Assembly: GCF_001006325.2 (NCBI RefSeq)
Contig: NZ_LBIA02000001.1
Span: 1,303,501 to 1,367,500 of the forward strand
Length of the DNA: 64,000 nt
Source: Afipia massiliensis
GTDB lineage: Bacteria; Pseudomonadota; Alphaproteobacteria; Rhizobiales; Xanthobacteraceae
Direction of reading: 5' to 3'
The notes below the pieces were generated by a model, which had not been told where the DNA came from, did not search any database, and saw only the letters and a program-made list of their open reading frames with translations. Both the position numbers and the translations under genes were made by a program. This document shows positions 47,419-56,557 of the stretch, in pieces; positions within the stretch are counted from its first letter, which is position 1, and the number at the start of each line of letters is the position of its first letter.

Positions 47419-48786
47419 ATGGCGAATGAAACCGCAACGCTGGCCGCTTACGTCGCGAATCTCAAATATGAGGACATTCCCGCGGATGTGCTGGAGCGCG
47501 CCAAGGCGCTGACGCTCGATTTTCTGGGCAGCGCCGTGCGTGCGCGCAGCGAGGCGGAATCGACGCCGTCACTGCTGGCCATGCTCGCCACCCTTGGTCT
47601 CGACGGCAAGGGCGACGCGACGGTATGCGGCGATGCCAGAACCTACACCCCGGCGATTGCGGCGCTGCTGAACGGCGCGCTTGGCCATTCGCTCGACTTC
47701 GACGACACCCATGCGGATTCCTCGCTGCATCCCAGCGCTCCCGTCGTGCCTGCCGCCTTCGCGGTCGGCGAAATCGTGAAAGCCAGCGGCCGCGAGGTGC
47801 TGACCGCCATCGTCGCCGGCTATGAAGTGTGCTGCCGGCTCGGCAACGCGCTCGACCCGACATCGCATTATGCCAAGGGCTTTCACCCCACTGCCACCGC
47901 CGGCACCTATGGCGCGGCGGCCGCGGCGGCGAAGCTTTACAAACTCAGCGCGGAGCAGATTGTCGCCGCATTCGGCGTCTCCGGCAGTCAGGCCGCGGGC
48001 TCGCTGCAGTTTCTTGTCAACGGCGCCTGGAACAAGCGCTATCAGGTCGGCGCCGCCGCGATGAACGGCGTCGTCGCCGCGTCACTGGCGCGCGAGGGAT
48101 TCATCGGCGCGACGGAATCGGTCGAAGGCAAGCATGGCCTCTTGGTCGGCTACAGCGACGACGCGCATCCCGACAAGGCCATCGCCGGCCTCGGCAGCGT
48201 CTACGAGACCATGAAGATCGGCGTGAAACCGTATCCGAGCTGCCGCTATACCCATGCCGCTATCGATGCGCTGATTGCCATGCGCCGCGAACACAATCTC
48301 ACGCCGGAAAACATCAAAAGTGTCGAGATCGGCCTGCACCGTAACGGCATCACCTTGACCGGCGACGCCGCCACCAAGCGCCATGCCCGCAGCGTGGTCG
48401 GCGGACAGTTCTCGATGTTCTTCACCGGCGCGCTGGCGCTCGATCAGGGCTCTTTCGGCTGGGACGACTACAAGCGGCTCGGCGATCCGGCAATCGAAGC
48501 GCTCGCCGACAGGATCGAGGTCGTGCAGGACGCCCGGCTCGAAGGAAAGACTCATCCGTTTGGCGCGCGCGTCAGCATCGAAAGCGGTGAAGGCACGCTG
48601 GAGCGCCTGATCCCCGATCCGTCAGGCGAGCCGTCGTCGTTCCCCGACGCGGCGGCAATGCAGCAGAAATTCCTGCAACTTGCCCGGCCGGTGCTCAAGG
48701 AGCGCGCCGACCGTTTCGCCGATGCCATTTTGTCGCTCGACACGTTCGATCGCATCGACCGCGTCACGTCGCTCGCGCGGCTCTAA
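47419..48786 (+). CDS. MmgE/PrpD family protein
   Basis: A 455-residue protein of the MmgE/PrpD family (2-methylcitrate dehydratase, iminodisuccinate epimerase, cis-aconitate decarboxylase). Motifs: LTLDFLGSAVRARSE, NGALGHSLDFDDTHADSSLHPSAPVVPAA, GYEVCCRLGNAL and GFHPTATAGTYGAA, all typical of the helical domain. KPYPSCRYTHAAIDA in the lid domain is also characteristic. The prp partners (prpB, prpC) are not nearby, so it need not be propionate related; the exact reaction cannot be called. About 85 bases after the divergent DUF4239 gene. Confidence 0.93.
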   Translation: MANETATLAAYVANLKYEDIPADVLERAKALTLDFLGSAVRARSEAESTPSLLAMLATLGLDGKGDATVCGDARTYTPAIAALLNGALGHSLDFDDTHADSSLHPSAPVVPAAFAVGEIVKASGREVLTAIVAGYEVCCRLGNALDPTSHYAKGFHPTATAGTYGAAAAAAKLYKLSAEQIVAAFGVSGSQAAGSLQFLVNGAWNKRYQVGAAAMNGVVAASLAREGFIGATESVEGKHGLLVGYSDDAHPDKAIAGLGSVYETMKIGVKPYPSCRYTHAAIDALIAMRREHNLTPENIKSVEIGLHRNGITLTGDAATKRHARSVVGGQFSMFFTGALALDQGSFGWDDYKRLGDPAIEALADRIEVVQDARLEGKTHPFGARVSIESGEGTLERLIPDPSGEPSSFPDAAAMQQKFLQLARPVLKERADRFADAILSLDTFDRIDRVTSLARL

Positions 48787-49111
48787 GCCGCACTGCCTCC
48801 AGAATTATCCCGGCGTTGAGATCGCGACGACATGGCACCCTTCTTCCCTCTCCCCTTGTGGGAGAGGGTGGCGAGATCGAGTGAAACGAGATCGAGCCGG
48901 GTGAGGGGTTACGGTTCTACGTTGGCGTCCACACCCCTCACCCGGTTTCTCGCTACGCTCGAAACCACCCTCTCCCACAAGGGGAGAGGGAAAGAGGATT
49001 ACCGCCACGTACAGGCGCAAACCAAAGTTGCAAGCAAACCGTCTGGAATCGGTCGCATTCGCTGTCTATCATCGGCGAATGACGCCCGACTGCGCAGGAG
49101 CAAGCTGACGA
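48787..49111. repeat. intergenic region with long inverted repeat
   Basis: About 325 bases. Between 48844 and 48995 arms CTTCCCTCTCCCCTTGTGGG and CCCACAAGGGGAGAGGGAAAG face each other, with internal GGGTGAGGGGT / ACCCCTCACCC arms and a short centre. It would form a very long hairpin. No gene inside. Confidence 0.85.
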
Positions 49112-50488
49112 ATGGCGACCCTCGGACTGGACCGCGCCTCCCTGAGCAATCTTCTGACCACGCTGACCGCGCGGGGCCGCAGCCTGCTTGGCCTGTCGAA
49201 CGGCGCACGCGCGATGTCGCAAGCCGAACTGATCGGGCTCAGCGAAACCCTGCTGTCGCGGCGCGGCGAAGCCACCGGCGTCGCGCTCGCCAATACCTTG
49301 CTGGCCGGCTATTCCGCTGCGAGCGAAGCCGACCAGCTTGCCTTCCTCAATGCCCTCGCCGACCTGTTCGGCCCGGACATGGAGGAGTTGAACGCGGCGC
49401 TGGCCGCGGTGCGCGACAATGGCACCTCACCTGACGCCGTCAGCAAGCTTTTGAAGGCGGCAGAGCCGCGCAGGCAGGAACTGATCCGACGGCTCAATCT
49501 TGCGCCGGGCGGCACCGCCTCACTGGTGCGGATGCGCGAGGCCTTGCTGGCGCATATCAAGGATCATCCGGCGCTCAAACATGTCGACAGCGATTTCGTG
49601 CATCTGTTTGCGTCGTGGTTCAACAGGGGTTTTCTCGTGCTGCAACGGATCGACTGGACCACGCCCGCGAACATTCTGGAAAAGATCATTCGCTACGAGC
49701 AGGTGCATGCCATCTCGAACTGGGACGATCTGCGAAGCCGCCTCGCACCGTCTGACCGCCGCTGCTATGGCTTCTTCCATCCGCAGCTTGTCGATGAGCC
49801 GCTGATCTTCGTCGAGGTCGCGCTGACGCGCGAGAGCCCGGCGGCGATCGCGCCGCTGCTCGATCTGACGCGTGCGCCGATTGCAGCCAGCGACGCCACA
49901 ACGGCGGTGTTCTATTCGATTTCAAATACCCAGAAGGGCCTCGGCGGCATTTCTTTCGGCAACTTCCTGATCAAGCAGGTGGTCGAGGACATCAAGCGCG
50001 AACTGCCGAACGTTCAAACCTTCGTGACGCTTTCGCCGGTTCCGGGATTCGCTGCCTGGCTGAAGCGCGAACGCGCCGCCGAGAACTCGCCGCTGCTCGA
50101 TGCGCCGACGCGCGCCGCACTCGCAGCGCTGGATACGCCGGGCTGGGCCGACGATCCTGACATCGCCGAACAGGTCAAGGCCGAGCTGCTGCCGCTGGCG
50201 TCGTACTACTTCATCGAAGCCAAGGGTTCGCGCGGCCATCCGCTCGATCCGGTCGCACGTTTTCATCTCGGCAACGGTGCGCAACTGGAACGGCTGAATT
50301 TCCTTGGCGACCGTTCCGAAAAGGGCATGCAGCAATCGCACGGGCTGATGGTCAACTATCTCTACGCGCTCGACAAGATCGAGGCGAACCACGAAGCCTA
50401 TGCCGAAAAGGGTCAGATTGCATCGTCGTCCGCTGTTCGTAAGATACTTCCCGTCCACGCGCTCATGGAAGCATCGGCGAGCGTGTAG
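49112..50488 (+). CDS. malonyl-CoA decarboxylase
   Basis: A 458-residue enzyme converting malonyl-CoA to acetyl-CoA and CO2. The N-terminal helical region is followed by a GNAT-like catalytic domain containing AVFYSISNTQKGLGGI (catalytic Ser about residue 270) and RFHLGNGAQLERLNFLGD (catalytic His about 385). FASWFNRGFLVLQRIDW and AISNWDDLRSRLAPSDRRCYGFFHP are family motifs. The C-terminus does not show a peroxisomal SKL, as expected for a bacterium. The usual matB malonyl-CoA synthetase and dicarboxylate carrier are not adjacent, so it may serve fatty-acid balance. Confidence 0.95.
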   Translation: MATLGLDRASLSNLLTTLTARGRSLLGLSNGARAMSQAELIGLSETLLSRRGEATGVALANTLLAGYSAASEADQLAFLNALADLFGPDMEELNAALAAVRDNGTSPDAVSKLLKAAEPRRQELIRRLNLAPGGTASLVRMREALLAHIKDHPALKHVDSDFVHLFASWFNRGFLVLQRIDWTTPANILEKIIRYEQVHAISNWDDLRSRLAPSDRRCYGFFHPQLVDEPLIFVEVALTRESPAAIAPLLDLTRAPIAASDATTAVFYSISNTQKGLGGISFGNFLIKQVVEDIKRELPNVQTFVTLSPVPGFAAWLKRERAAENSPLLDAPTRAALAALDTPGWADDPDIAEQVKAELLPLASYYFIEAKGSRGHPLDPVARFHLGNGAQLERLNFLGDRSEKGMQQSHGLMVNYLYALDKIEANHEAYAEKGQIASSSAVRKILPVHALMEASASV

Positions 50489-50515
50489 CGCAACCGAAGG
50501 CGCAACGATCTCAAC

Positions 50516-50599
50516 TGTCATACGCGGGCTTGACCCGCGTATCCATCAAGACTGAATTTTCTTGAAAGCTGGATTGCCGGGTCAAGCCCGGCAATGACA
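50516..50599. repeat. palindromic repeat, CGGGCTTGACCCG family, second copy
   Basis: Hairpins ACGCGGG-cttga-CCCGCGT and TTGCCGGG-tcaag-CCCGGCAA lie within outer TGTCAT / ATGACA. Same element as at 27172-27247. It lies between malonyl-CoA decarboxylase and pirin. Confidence 0.85.
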
Positions 50600-50619
50600 A
50601 TCTAAAAGGGAGCGACACC

Positions 50620-51537
50620 ATGAGCTGGATGCCCTCAAACGATCCGATCCTCGGCGACCCGCAGACCTGCGACGCGCTCGAACTCATCATCGTGCCGCGC
50701 ACCCGCGACCTAGGCGACGGCTTTGCGGTGCGCCGCGCACTGCCACACGGCAAGCGGCAGATGGTTGGCCCTTTCATTTTCTTCGATCACTTCGGCCCCG
50801 TGCAATTCGTCGCCGGCAAGGGCATGGACGTGCGCCCGCATCCCCATATCGGCCTCGCCACTGTCACGTATCTGTTCGACGGCAGCATCATGCATCGCGA
50901 CAGCGAGGGCAATATTCAGGAAATTCAGCCCGGCGCGATGAACCTGATGACCGCCGGTCGCGGCATCGCCCATTCCGAGCGCACGCCCGACGTGCAGCGC
51001 GCCAACGGCCAGAGCATGCTCGGGCTGCAAAGCTGGATCGCACTGCCGGTCGGCAGGGAGGAGATCGCCCCGTCGTTTCAGCATTTCGGCGCAGAGGTAT
51101 TGCCCACGGTGCAGGATGCCGGCTTCAAGGCGCGCATCATTGCGGGATCATCGTTCGGAGCGAAATCGCCGGTCGATATGGTCTCGGAGTGGTTCTATGT
51201 GGAAGTCGCGTTGGACGAAGGCATGCGCGTCCCGCTCGACGCCGACCACGAAGAACGCGCGATCTATGTCGTCGACGGCGAGATCGAAATCACCGGCGAG
51301 AAATTCGAAGGCCCGCGGCTGCTGATTTTCCGCCCCGGCGACCGCATCACCGTGAAGGCGACGCGCCGCGCGCGGATGATGTTCTTAGGGGGAGCCGCAC
51401 TGGAAGGCCCGCGTCACATCTGGTGGAATTTCGTCTCCTCGAGCAAGGAACGCATCGAGGAGGCCAAGGCCGACTGGAAGGCGGGACGCTTCGCCCATGT
51501 GCCGAACGAGCATGAGTTCATTCCGCTGCCGGAATAA
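50620..51537 (+). CDS. pirin family protein
   Basis: A 305-residue bicupin. Metal ligands are in RPHPHIGLATVTYLFDG (two His) and in RGIAHSERT (His and Glu), matching the iron site of pirins. The N-terminal RALPHGKRQMVGPFIFFDHFGP and C-terminal GPRHIWWNFVSSSKERIEEAKADWKAGRF are classic. Pirins act as quercetinases or redox-sensitive cofactors; which applies is not visible. AAGGGAG lies before the ATG at 50620. Monocistronic, next to a repeat on both sides. Confidence 0.95.
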   Translation: MSWMPSNDPILGDPQTCDALELIIVPRTRDLGDGFAVRRALPHGKRQMVGPFIFFDHFGPVQFVAGKGMDVRPHPHIGLATVTYLFDGSIMHRDSEGNIQEIQPGAMNLMTAGRGIAHSERTPDVQRANGQSMLGLQSWIALPVGREEIAPSFQHFGAEVLPTVQDAGFKARIIAGSSFGAKSPVDMVSEWFYVEVALDEGMRVPLDADHEERAIYVVDGEIEITGEKFEGPRLLIFRPGDRITVKATRRARMMFLGGAALEGPRHIWWNFVSSSKERIEEAKADWKAGRFAHVPNEHEFIPLPE

Positions 51538-51597
51538 GAACCTGCTTGTCCGTTTTGAGCGTGACCTGATCCATGTTTATTGAATCGGAGTCCATCC

Positions 51598-51675
51598 CCG
51601 TTCGTCCCCGCGAAAGCGGGGACCCACGTTCTTGAAGCTCTGGATTCCCGCTTTCGCGGGAATGAGCGGAGAGAA
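51598..51675. repeat. palindromic repeat, CCCGCGAAAGCGGG family, second copy
   Basis: Hairpins GTCCCCGCgaaaGCGGGGAC and TTCCCGCtttcGCGGGAA, inverted relative to the copy at 7984-8077. It lies between convergent pirin and SDR genes, so it could serve as a bidirectional terminator. Confidence 0.85.
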
Positions 51676-51702
51676 TGCGTTTCAATTTCGGTGGATCACA
51701 CT

Positions 51703-52482
51703 CTAGAACACCGTGTAGCCGCCATCGATCAGGATGCTATCCGCGGTGTGATACGATGAGGCCTTGCTCATGAGGTAAACCGCGATGCCGCCGAAGTCCG
51801 ACGGCTCGCCGAACCGCCGCACCGGAATGCGCGGCATCACGTTGCCGACAAACTTATCATTTGCCATCAGGCCTTCGGTCATCTCGCTCTTGATCCAGCC
51901 CGGCAGGATCGCGTTGGCAGTGATGCCGTAACGCGCCTGTTCGACCGCGAGCGCGCGGATCAGCGCATTGATAGCAGCCTTTGTCGCCGCGTAGTGTTCG
52001 TTACGTGCCGTGCCGAACAGCGACGCCATACTGGATGTCGCCACCAGCCGCCCGAAAGCATCACCTTTTGCCGCGCGCTCGGTCATGTGCCGCGCCGCAG
52101 CCTGAAACACGTGAAACACGCCGTCGAGATTGGTGGCGAACATCTTGCGCCAGTCTTCTTCCGTGCGATCGATGAAGGCGTGCCGTCCACCGCCGCCGAT
52201 CCCGGCATTGGCGAAACAGCCATCGACGCGGCCGAGCGTGTCGAGCGTGGCTTTCATCGCAGCCTTCACCGACGCAGCGTCGGTGACATCGCAAACGCGC
52301 GCCTCGGCCTTGCCGCCCTTGCTGGTGATCGAAGCAACAGCCTGCGCATTCCTGTCGGCATTGCGACCCCAGATCGACACCGTGCCACCCGCCTCCGCCA
52401 ATGCCTGTGCGATGCCAAGACCAATGCCGCCATTGCCGCCGGTCACCACCGCCACACGGCCGCTCAGATCGAAAATGCCCAT
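51703..52482 (-). CDS. short-chain dehydrogenase/reductase
   Basis: A 259-residue classical SDR. Cofactor loop TGGNGGIGLGIA, NAG in CFANAGIGGGG, catalytic Ser in VATSSMAS and Tyr-Lys in YAATKAAINALIRALAVE, followed by PGWIKSEMTEG. The terminal YHTADSILIDGGYTVF is the usual SDR end. It resembles 3-oxoacyl-ACP/glucose-dehydrogenase-type reductases, substrate unknown. I chose the ATG at 52482 (MGIFDLSGRVAVVTGG); the frame extends upstream without similarity. Convergent with pirin; divergent from enoyl-CoA hydratase. Confidence 0.93.
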   Translation of the reverse strand: MGIFDLSGRVAVVTGGNGGIGLGIAQALAEAGGTVSIWGRNADRNAQAVASITSKGGKAEARVCDVTDAASVKAAMKATLDTLGRVDGCFANAGIGGGGRHAFIDRTEEDWRKMFATNLDGVFHVFQAAARHMTERAAKGDAFGRLVATSSMASLFGTARNEHYAATKAAINALIRALAVEQARYGITANAILPGWIKSEMTEGLMANDKFVGNVMPRIPVRRFGEPSDFGGIAVYLMSKASSYHTADSILIDGGYTVF

Positions 52483-52742
52483 GCCCGTTTCATCTCCTGT
52501 TGCGTTTTTCTTGGCCGCGACATTGGCCAATCGGCCTCGCAAAATCAAACGCTCAGCCGCGGCTCACCTGACTCTTTCGCCATGCGGAATAAATGTTCGC
52601 AGCGCATGGCAGCCCCGAAATTGTGACGGCGTCATCGCGCGCCGTTTACAGCCCATTCGGTTTCCGGAATAGTCGCCGTGAAACGCACGCGGCAGAATCT
52701 GCCGGACGCGGCGGTCAATCAACCCCATCAAGTGAGGAACGC

Positions 52743-53534
52743 ATGCAGTTCAAACATTGCCGGCTGGAATTCGACGGCCCCGTCGCAACCCTTGTGCTCG
52801 ACCATCAGGAAGTCATGAACGCGGTGTCGATGGACATGCTCGCGGGCCTCACTGAGGCAATGGATACAATCGACGAGAAACGCGACGAGGTCCGCTGCCT
52901 CGTCATCACCGGTGCCGGCAAGGCATTCTGCACCGGCGCCAACCTGCAGGGCCGCAACGATACCAGCGGCAAGCGACAGAGTGCCGGCACCTCGCTGGAA
53001 ACCGGATTCCATCCGTTCCTGCGCCGCCTGCGCAATCTGCATTGTCCGATCGTCAGTTCGGTGAACGGCCCCGCGGCCGGCGCGGGCATGAGCTTCGCGC
53101 TGATGGGCGACCTTATCGTGTGTGCGCGGTCATCGTATTTTCTGCAAGCGTTCCGGCGCATCGGCCTGGTGCCGGACTGCGGATCGACCTGGATCCTGCC
53201 GCGTCTGATCGGCAAGGCCCGCTCGGTCGAATTGTCATTGATGGGCGAACGGCTTCCCGCCGAGAAGGCGCTGGAATGGGGATTGGTCAACCGCGTGGTG
53301 GACGATGCGGCGCTGGCCGAGGAAACCAGGAAGCTTGCGCATGATCTGGCCAACGGTCCCACAGTGGCGCTGTCGCTGATCCGCCGCCTGTACTGGGAGA
53401 GCGAGAACAACTCGTTCGAGGAGCAACTCGATCTCGAGCAGCAATTCCAGCGCGTCGCAGGCCGCAGCGAAGACTTCAAGGAAGGTGTCGGCGCGTTCCT
53501 CGAAAAGCGCCCGGCCAAGTTCAAGGGGCGCTGA
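52743..53534 (+). CDS. enoyl-CoA hydratase/isomerase family protein
   Basis: A 263-residue crotonase-fold enzyme. VATLVLDHQEVMNAVSMDM is the N-terminal strand, VITGAGKAFCTGANL forms the first oxyanion-hole segment and NGPAAGAGMSFALMGDLIVCA the second. Catalytic Glu positions of true hydratases are replaced around RRIGLVPDCGSTWILPRLIG, where Asp-Cys-Gly stands, so the reaction (hydratase, isomerase or other) is uncertain. The ATG at 52743 is preceded by GAGGAA. Followed by an intrinsic terminator. Confidence 0.92.
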   Translation: MQFKHCRLEFDGPVATLVLDHQEVMNAVSMDMLAGLTEAMDTIDEKRDEVRCLVITGAGKAFCTGANLQGRNDTSGKRQSAGTSLETGFHPFLRRLRNLHCPIVSSVNGPAAGAGMSFALMGDLIVCARSSYFLQAFRRIGLVPDCGSTWILPRLIGKARSVELSLMGERLPAEKALEWGLVNRVVDDAALAEETRKLAHDLANGPTVALSLIRRLYWESENNSFEEQLDLEQQFQRVAGRSEDFKEGVGAFLEKRPAKFKGR

Positions 53535-53566
53535 GAGCCCTCGCAGCTCTGCTGTCTGCAAGATGA

Positions 53567-53599
53567 AAGCCGCGCCGGAAACGACGCGGCTTTTTCTTT
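53567..53599 (+). terminator. rho-independent terminator of enoyl-CoA hydratase
   Basis: Stem AAGCCGCG / CGCGGCTT, loop about ten bases, then TTTTCTTTT. Confidence 0.85.
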
Positions 53600-53743
53600 T
53601 CAACGATTGACCTGCGAACGACCCTACCAAGCGGCACCGCGATTCTCATTCCGCGCAGACGCCTTCCACCCGAACGACTGTCATAAAAATCTCTTTTACG
53701 TCTGCATTGCCGTCGTCTAGGACAATCGGGCCTCCATCGATGG

Positions 53744-55963
53744 ATGTCCCGCGTGGCCTTCCCCTCCGCTAACTCCGTTTCCAGCCCCAACGTGAAGCTG
53801 CGCCAGTGGCTGAACGATATCTTCGCCAGCGCAGCACCTGCAGTTCTGACGGTGTCCTTCGGACTGTCCTATTCGGTGCTGATCTTCAGCGGTCCGCTGG
53901 TGCCGTACCTGCCCTACGGTATCGCAGCGACATTCACGGCGACTGCGATCATCGCCGTGGTGGTCGCGCTGGGCAGCACGTTTCCCTTCGCCGTCGGCGC
54001 CCCTGAAACCTCCACGGCAGCAGTAACAGGCATCCTGGCGGCATCGCTGATCGAACACATCGCGGCGGCCGATCCCTCGGCGCAGCTCCTCGGCCCGGTA
54101 CTTCTGACGCTTTCCGCTGCCACGATCATCACGGGGATCGTGCTGTGCAGCATGGGCCTCACCCGGATCGGCCGCGCGATCCGGTACGTGCCTTATCCGG
54201 TGATCGGCGGATTCCTCGGCGCGACCGCGCTCCTGATCGCACTCGGCGGCGTCCGGGTCATTGCCGATCGTCCTCTGCGATTCGACACGCTCACCTCGCT
54301 CGCAGATCCCATGACGATGTACCAGCTTCTCGCAGGAGCCGCGCTGGCGTTCATGATCTATCTGATGTGGCACCGCTCCCGTAATCCCCTCGCGCTTCCG
54401 GCCATCCTGATCGGCGGCATTGTGATGGCTCACATCGCCTTCCATGTCGCTGGTACTTCGCTGGAGCAGGCTCAGGTACTCGGCTGGACGTTTCAGTCGC
54501 CGCCGCGCGCCAGCCTGACAACACCATGGCATCTGAGCGACATTCAGAATTTTCCCTGGCAGGCGCTGCCGGGGCTGGTCGGCAATCTCATTGCGGTCAT
54601 TTTCGTCACCGCGATCAGCACGCTGTTCAACACCACGGGCCTGGAGGTCGCGACCGGCCGCGAGGCGAATCTCGAGCGTGAGCTAACCGTGGCGGGAACA
54701 GCCAATATCCTGTCCGGACTTTTCGGCGGCTATGCGGGATGCCTCTCCCTCAGCCGGTCGCTGCTCAATGTCAGCGGCGGCGCGACGGGCCGCATCTCGG
54801 GGCTCGCTGTCGCCGCCGTCGCGGTGATCATGCTTGTGGCCGACCCTGCGCTGCTGAGCTACATGCCCAAATTCATCCTCGGCGGCCTGCTGATCTATCT
54901 CGGCGTGGATCAGCTCAATCGCTGGATTGTCGAATCGCGGCGCCGGCTTTCCACTCTGGAATACCTGTCGCTGCTCGCGATCATTGTCATCATCATGACG
55001 TGGGGATTCATCGCCGGCGTTCTGATCGGAATCGTGATCGGTTGCGCGACATTCGCCCTGAGTGCGTCGCGCATCAGCTCCATCAAGTTCGGCTTCAACG
55101 GAGCGGAGTATCGCAGCTCGCTCGATCGCTCGCGGCATGACCTCGCGCTGCTGAGCGCTCACGGCAAGGAAATTCACGGACTCAACCTGCAAAGCTATTT
55201 GTTCTTCGGTTCGGCCAACCGGCTTTACCAGCACGTCCGGACGCTGCTGCTGCACCATCCCGAGTGCCGATATCTGGTGTTCGATTTCAAGCTCGTGACC
55301 GGGATCGATTCATCTGCCGCCTACAGTTTCGCCCAGATCCGGCGCTCGGCACTCGAAAGCAGCGTCAAACTGGTTCTCGTCAATCTGCCGCGGACAACCG
55401 AGAAAATGCTGCGCTCGGGAGAGTTTCTGTCCGGCGACATCCTGGTGATGCCGGAGCTCGACCATGCGCTGGAGTGGTGTGAGAACGAAATCATCGCCCG
55501 GCACAGCGGCCTGGAGCAGGAAGAAGGCGATCTGCAAAGCTGGTTCACAAGAATTCTCGGCAGCGAACACGACGCGGCTGAACTTGCACGGCGTTGCGAA
55601 CGTATCGAGGTCGGCGCGTTTGAAGTCATCGCCCGCGCGGGTGACCCGGCCGACTCGATGTTGTTTATTCTGAACGGCCGGATTGGCGTGACCGTCGAGG
55701 CCGGTGACGGCCGCACCACGCGGGTGCGAAGCCTGGGACGGCGAACCACAGTCGGGGAAATGGGGTTGGTTTCACGTCAACCGCGAAGCGCCACGATCCA
55801 GGCGGAAATCGACAGCGTTCTTTATGTGCTGCGCGCCGACGCCTTCAACGCATTGACGGCCGGCAACCCGCAACTCGGCCAAAAACTTCTGACCTACTTC
55901 ATGTCGGTAATGGCCGAGCGGCTTGCTTTCGCGAGCCGCATGATCGGCGCGCTACGCCGCTAA
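53744..55963 (+). CDS. SulP family anion transporter fused to STAS and cyclic-nucleotide-binding domains
   Basis: A 739-residue protein. The first 440 residues or so carry ten or more membrane segments of a SulP/SLC26 carrier (LTVSFGLSYSVLIFSGPLVPYLPYG, TGLEVATGREANLERELTVAGTANILSGLFGGYAG). A STAS domain follows (YLVFDFKLVTGIDSSAAYSF, about 500-590) and then a cyclic-nucleotide-binding domain (about 610-735) with FILNGRIGVTV and the phosphate-binding GEMGLVSRQPRSATI, which looks intact. The carrier probably moves sulfate, bicarbonate or dicarboxylates. The tail suggests direct gating by cAMP or cGMP. Start ATG 53744 is not strongly marked. Confidence 0.93.
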   Translation: MSRVAFPSANSVSSPNVKLRQWLNDIFASAAPAVLTVSFGLSYSVLIFSGPLVPYLPYGIAATFTATAIIAVVVALGSTFPFAVGAPETSTAAVTGILAASLIEHIAAADPSAQLLGPVLLTLSAATIITGIVLCSMGLTRIGRAIRYVPYPVIGGFLGATALLIALGGVRVIADRPLRFDTLTSLADPMTMYQLLAGAALAFMIYLMWHRSRNPLALPAILIGGIVMAHIAFHVAGTSLEQAQVLGWTFQSPPRASLTTPWHLSDIQNFPWQALPGLVGNLIAVIFVTAISTLFNTTGLEVATGREANLERELTVAGTANILSGLFGGYAGCLSLSRSLLNVSGGATGRISGLAVAAVAVIMLVADPALLSYMPKFILGGLLIYLGVDQLNRWIVESRRRLSTLEYLSLLAIIVIIMTWGFIAGVLIGIVIGCATFALSASRISSIKFGFNGAEYRSSLDRSRHDLALLSAHGKEIHGLNLQSYLFFGSANRLYQHVRTLLLHHPECRYLVFDFKLVTGIDSSAAYSFAQIRRSALESSVKLVLVNLPRTTEKMLRSGEFLSGDILVMPELDHALEWCENEIIARHSGLEQEEGDLQSWFTRILGSEHDAAELARRCERIEVGAFEVIARAGDPADSMLFILNGRIGVTVEAGDGRTTRVRSLGRRTTVGEMGLVSRQPRSATIQAEIDSVLYVLRADAFNALTAGNPQLGQKLLTYFMSVMAERLAFASRMIGALRR

Positions 55964-55976
55964 CGTCGCAGCTCAA

Positions 55977-56306
55977 TCAGGCCACGTGGCTCAAATAGGC
56001 TTCGCGGCGGCCGAGCATGCGCTCAGCGGCAACCTTGGCCTCCTCGCGGGTCGACGTTGCGAAGGTGCGGTACTCCAGATCGAGCGACGTCACCGGATCG
56101 CGCTTGCCAAACCACGAGGTGAATGATTTGGGTCCCGAGGTAATGGACGACAGCGCGTGCGCGATGTTGTCGGCAGCCTCGAATGCGAACAGCGCGCCGG
56201 ACGATGCGTGCCTGACCTCGAAGATCCCCGGTCCGATCGGCGCTTCCAGCCTCTCGCCCCGCACGGCCTTCGGATAACGTTTCCATTCGCTCCAGGTCGT
56301 AATCAT
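55977..56306 (-). CDS. small conserved hypothetical protein
   Basis: A 109-residue soluble protein: MITTWSEWKRYPKAVRGERLEAPIGPGIFEVRHASSGALFAFEAADNIAHALSS, then SWFGKRDPVTSLDLEYRTFATSTREEAKVAAERMLGRREAYL. The IYEVRH--SG-lvyig-like first half recalls short nuclease-like or GIY-YIG-related domains, but no catalytic set is clear. GGAAGGA precedes the ATG at 56306; the upstream frame extension has no support. I cannot name a family. Confidence 0.7.
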   Translation of the reverse strand: MITTWSEWKRYPKAVRGERLEAPIGPGIFEVRHASSGALFAFEAADNIAHALSSITSGPKSFTSWFGKRDPVTSLDLEYRTFATSTREEAKVAAERMLGRREAYLSHVA

Positions 56307-56557
56307 GGTGTCCTTCCGCCGCGCAGCGCGCGGTACTCTGCACATAACTAATCGTTGCCCGCACAGCGCGGAAAATTCCAACGACCGTGGCGGGCAAATG
56401 GTTCCAGCCCAAAAGTGTCATCCCCATATGGATGCGGGGACAGGGGCTTCAAGAACCATCGCGGTTAACAGAAGCTCACCCAATCGTGAACGATTGGCGC
56501 ATCGTTGCGGTCCCGGCCATGGTGATCAACCGACGAGGAGGCCGTTAGCCGGCCGGT

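Noticed and set aside
48844-48995. CRISPR array
   Set aside because: It is one nested inverted repeat, not regularly spaced direct repeats with unique spacers.
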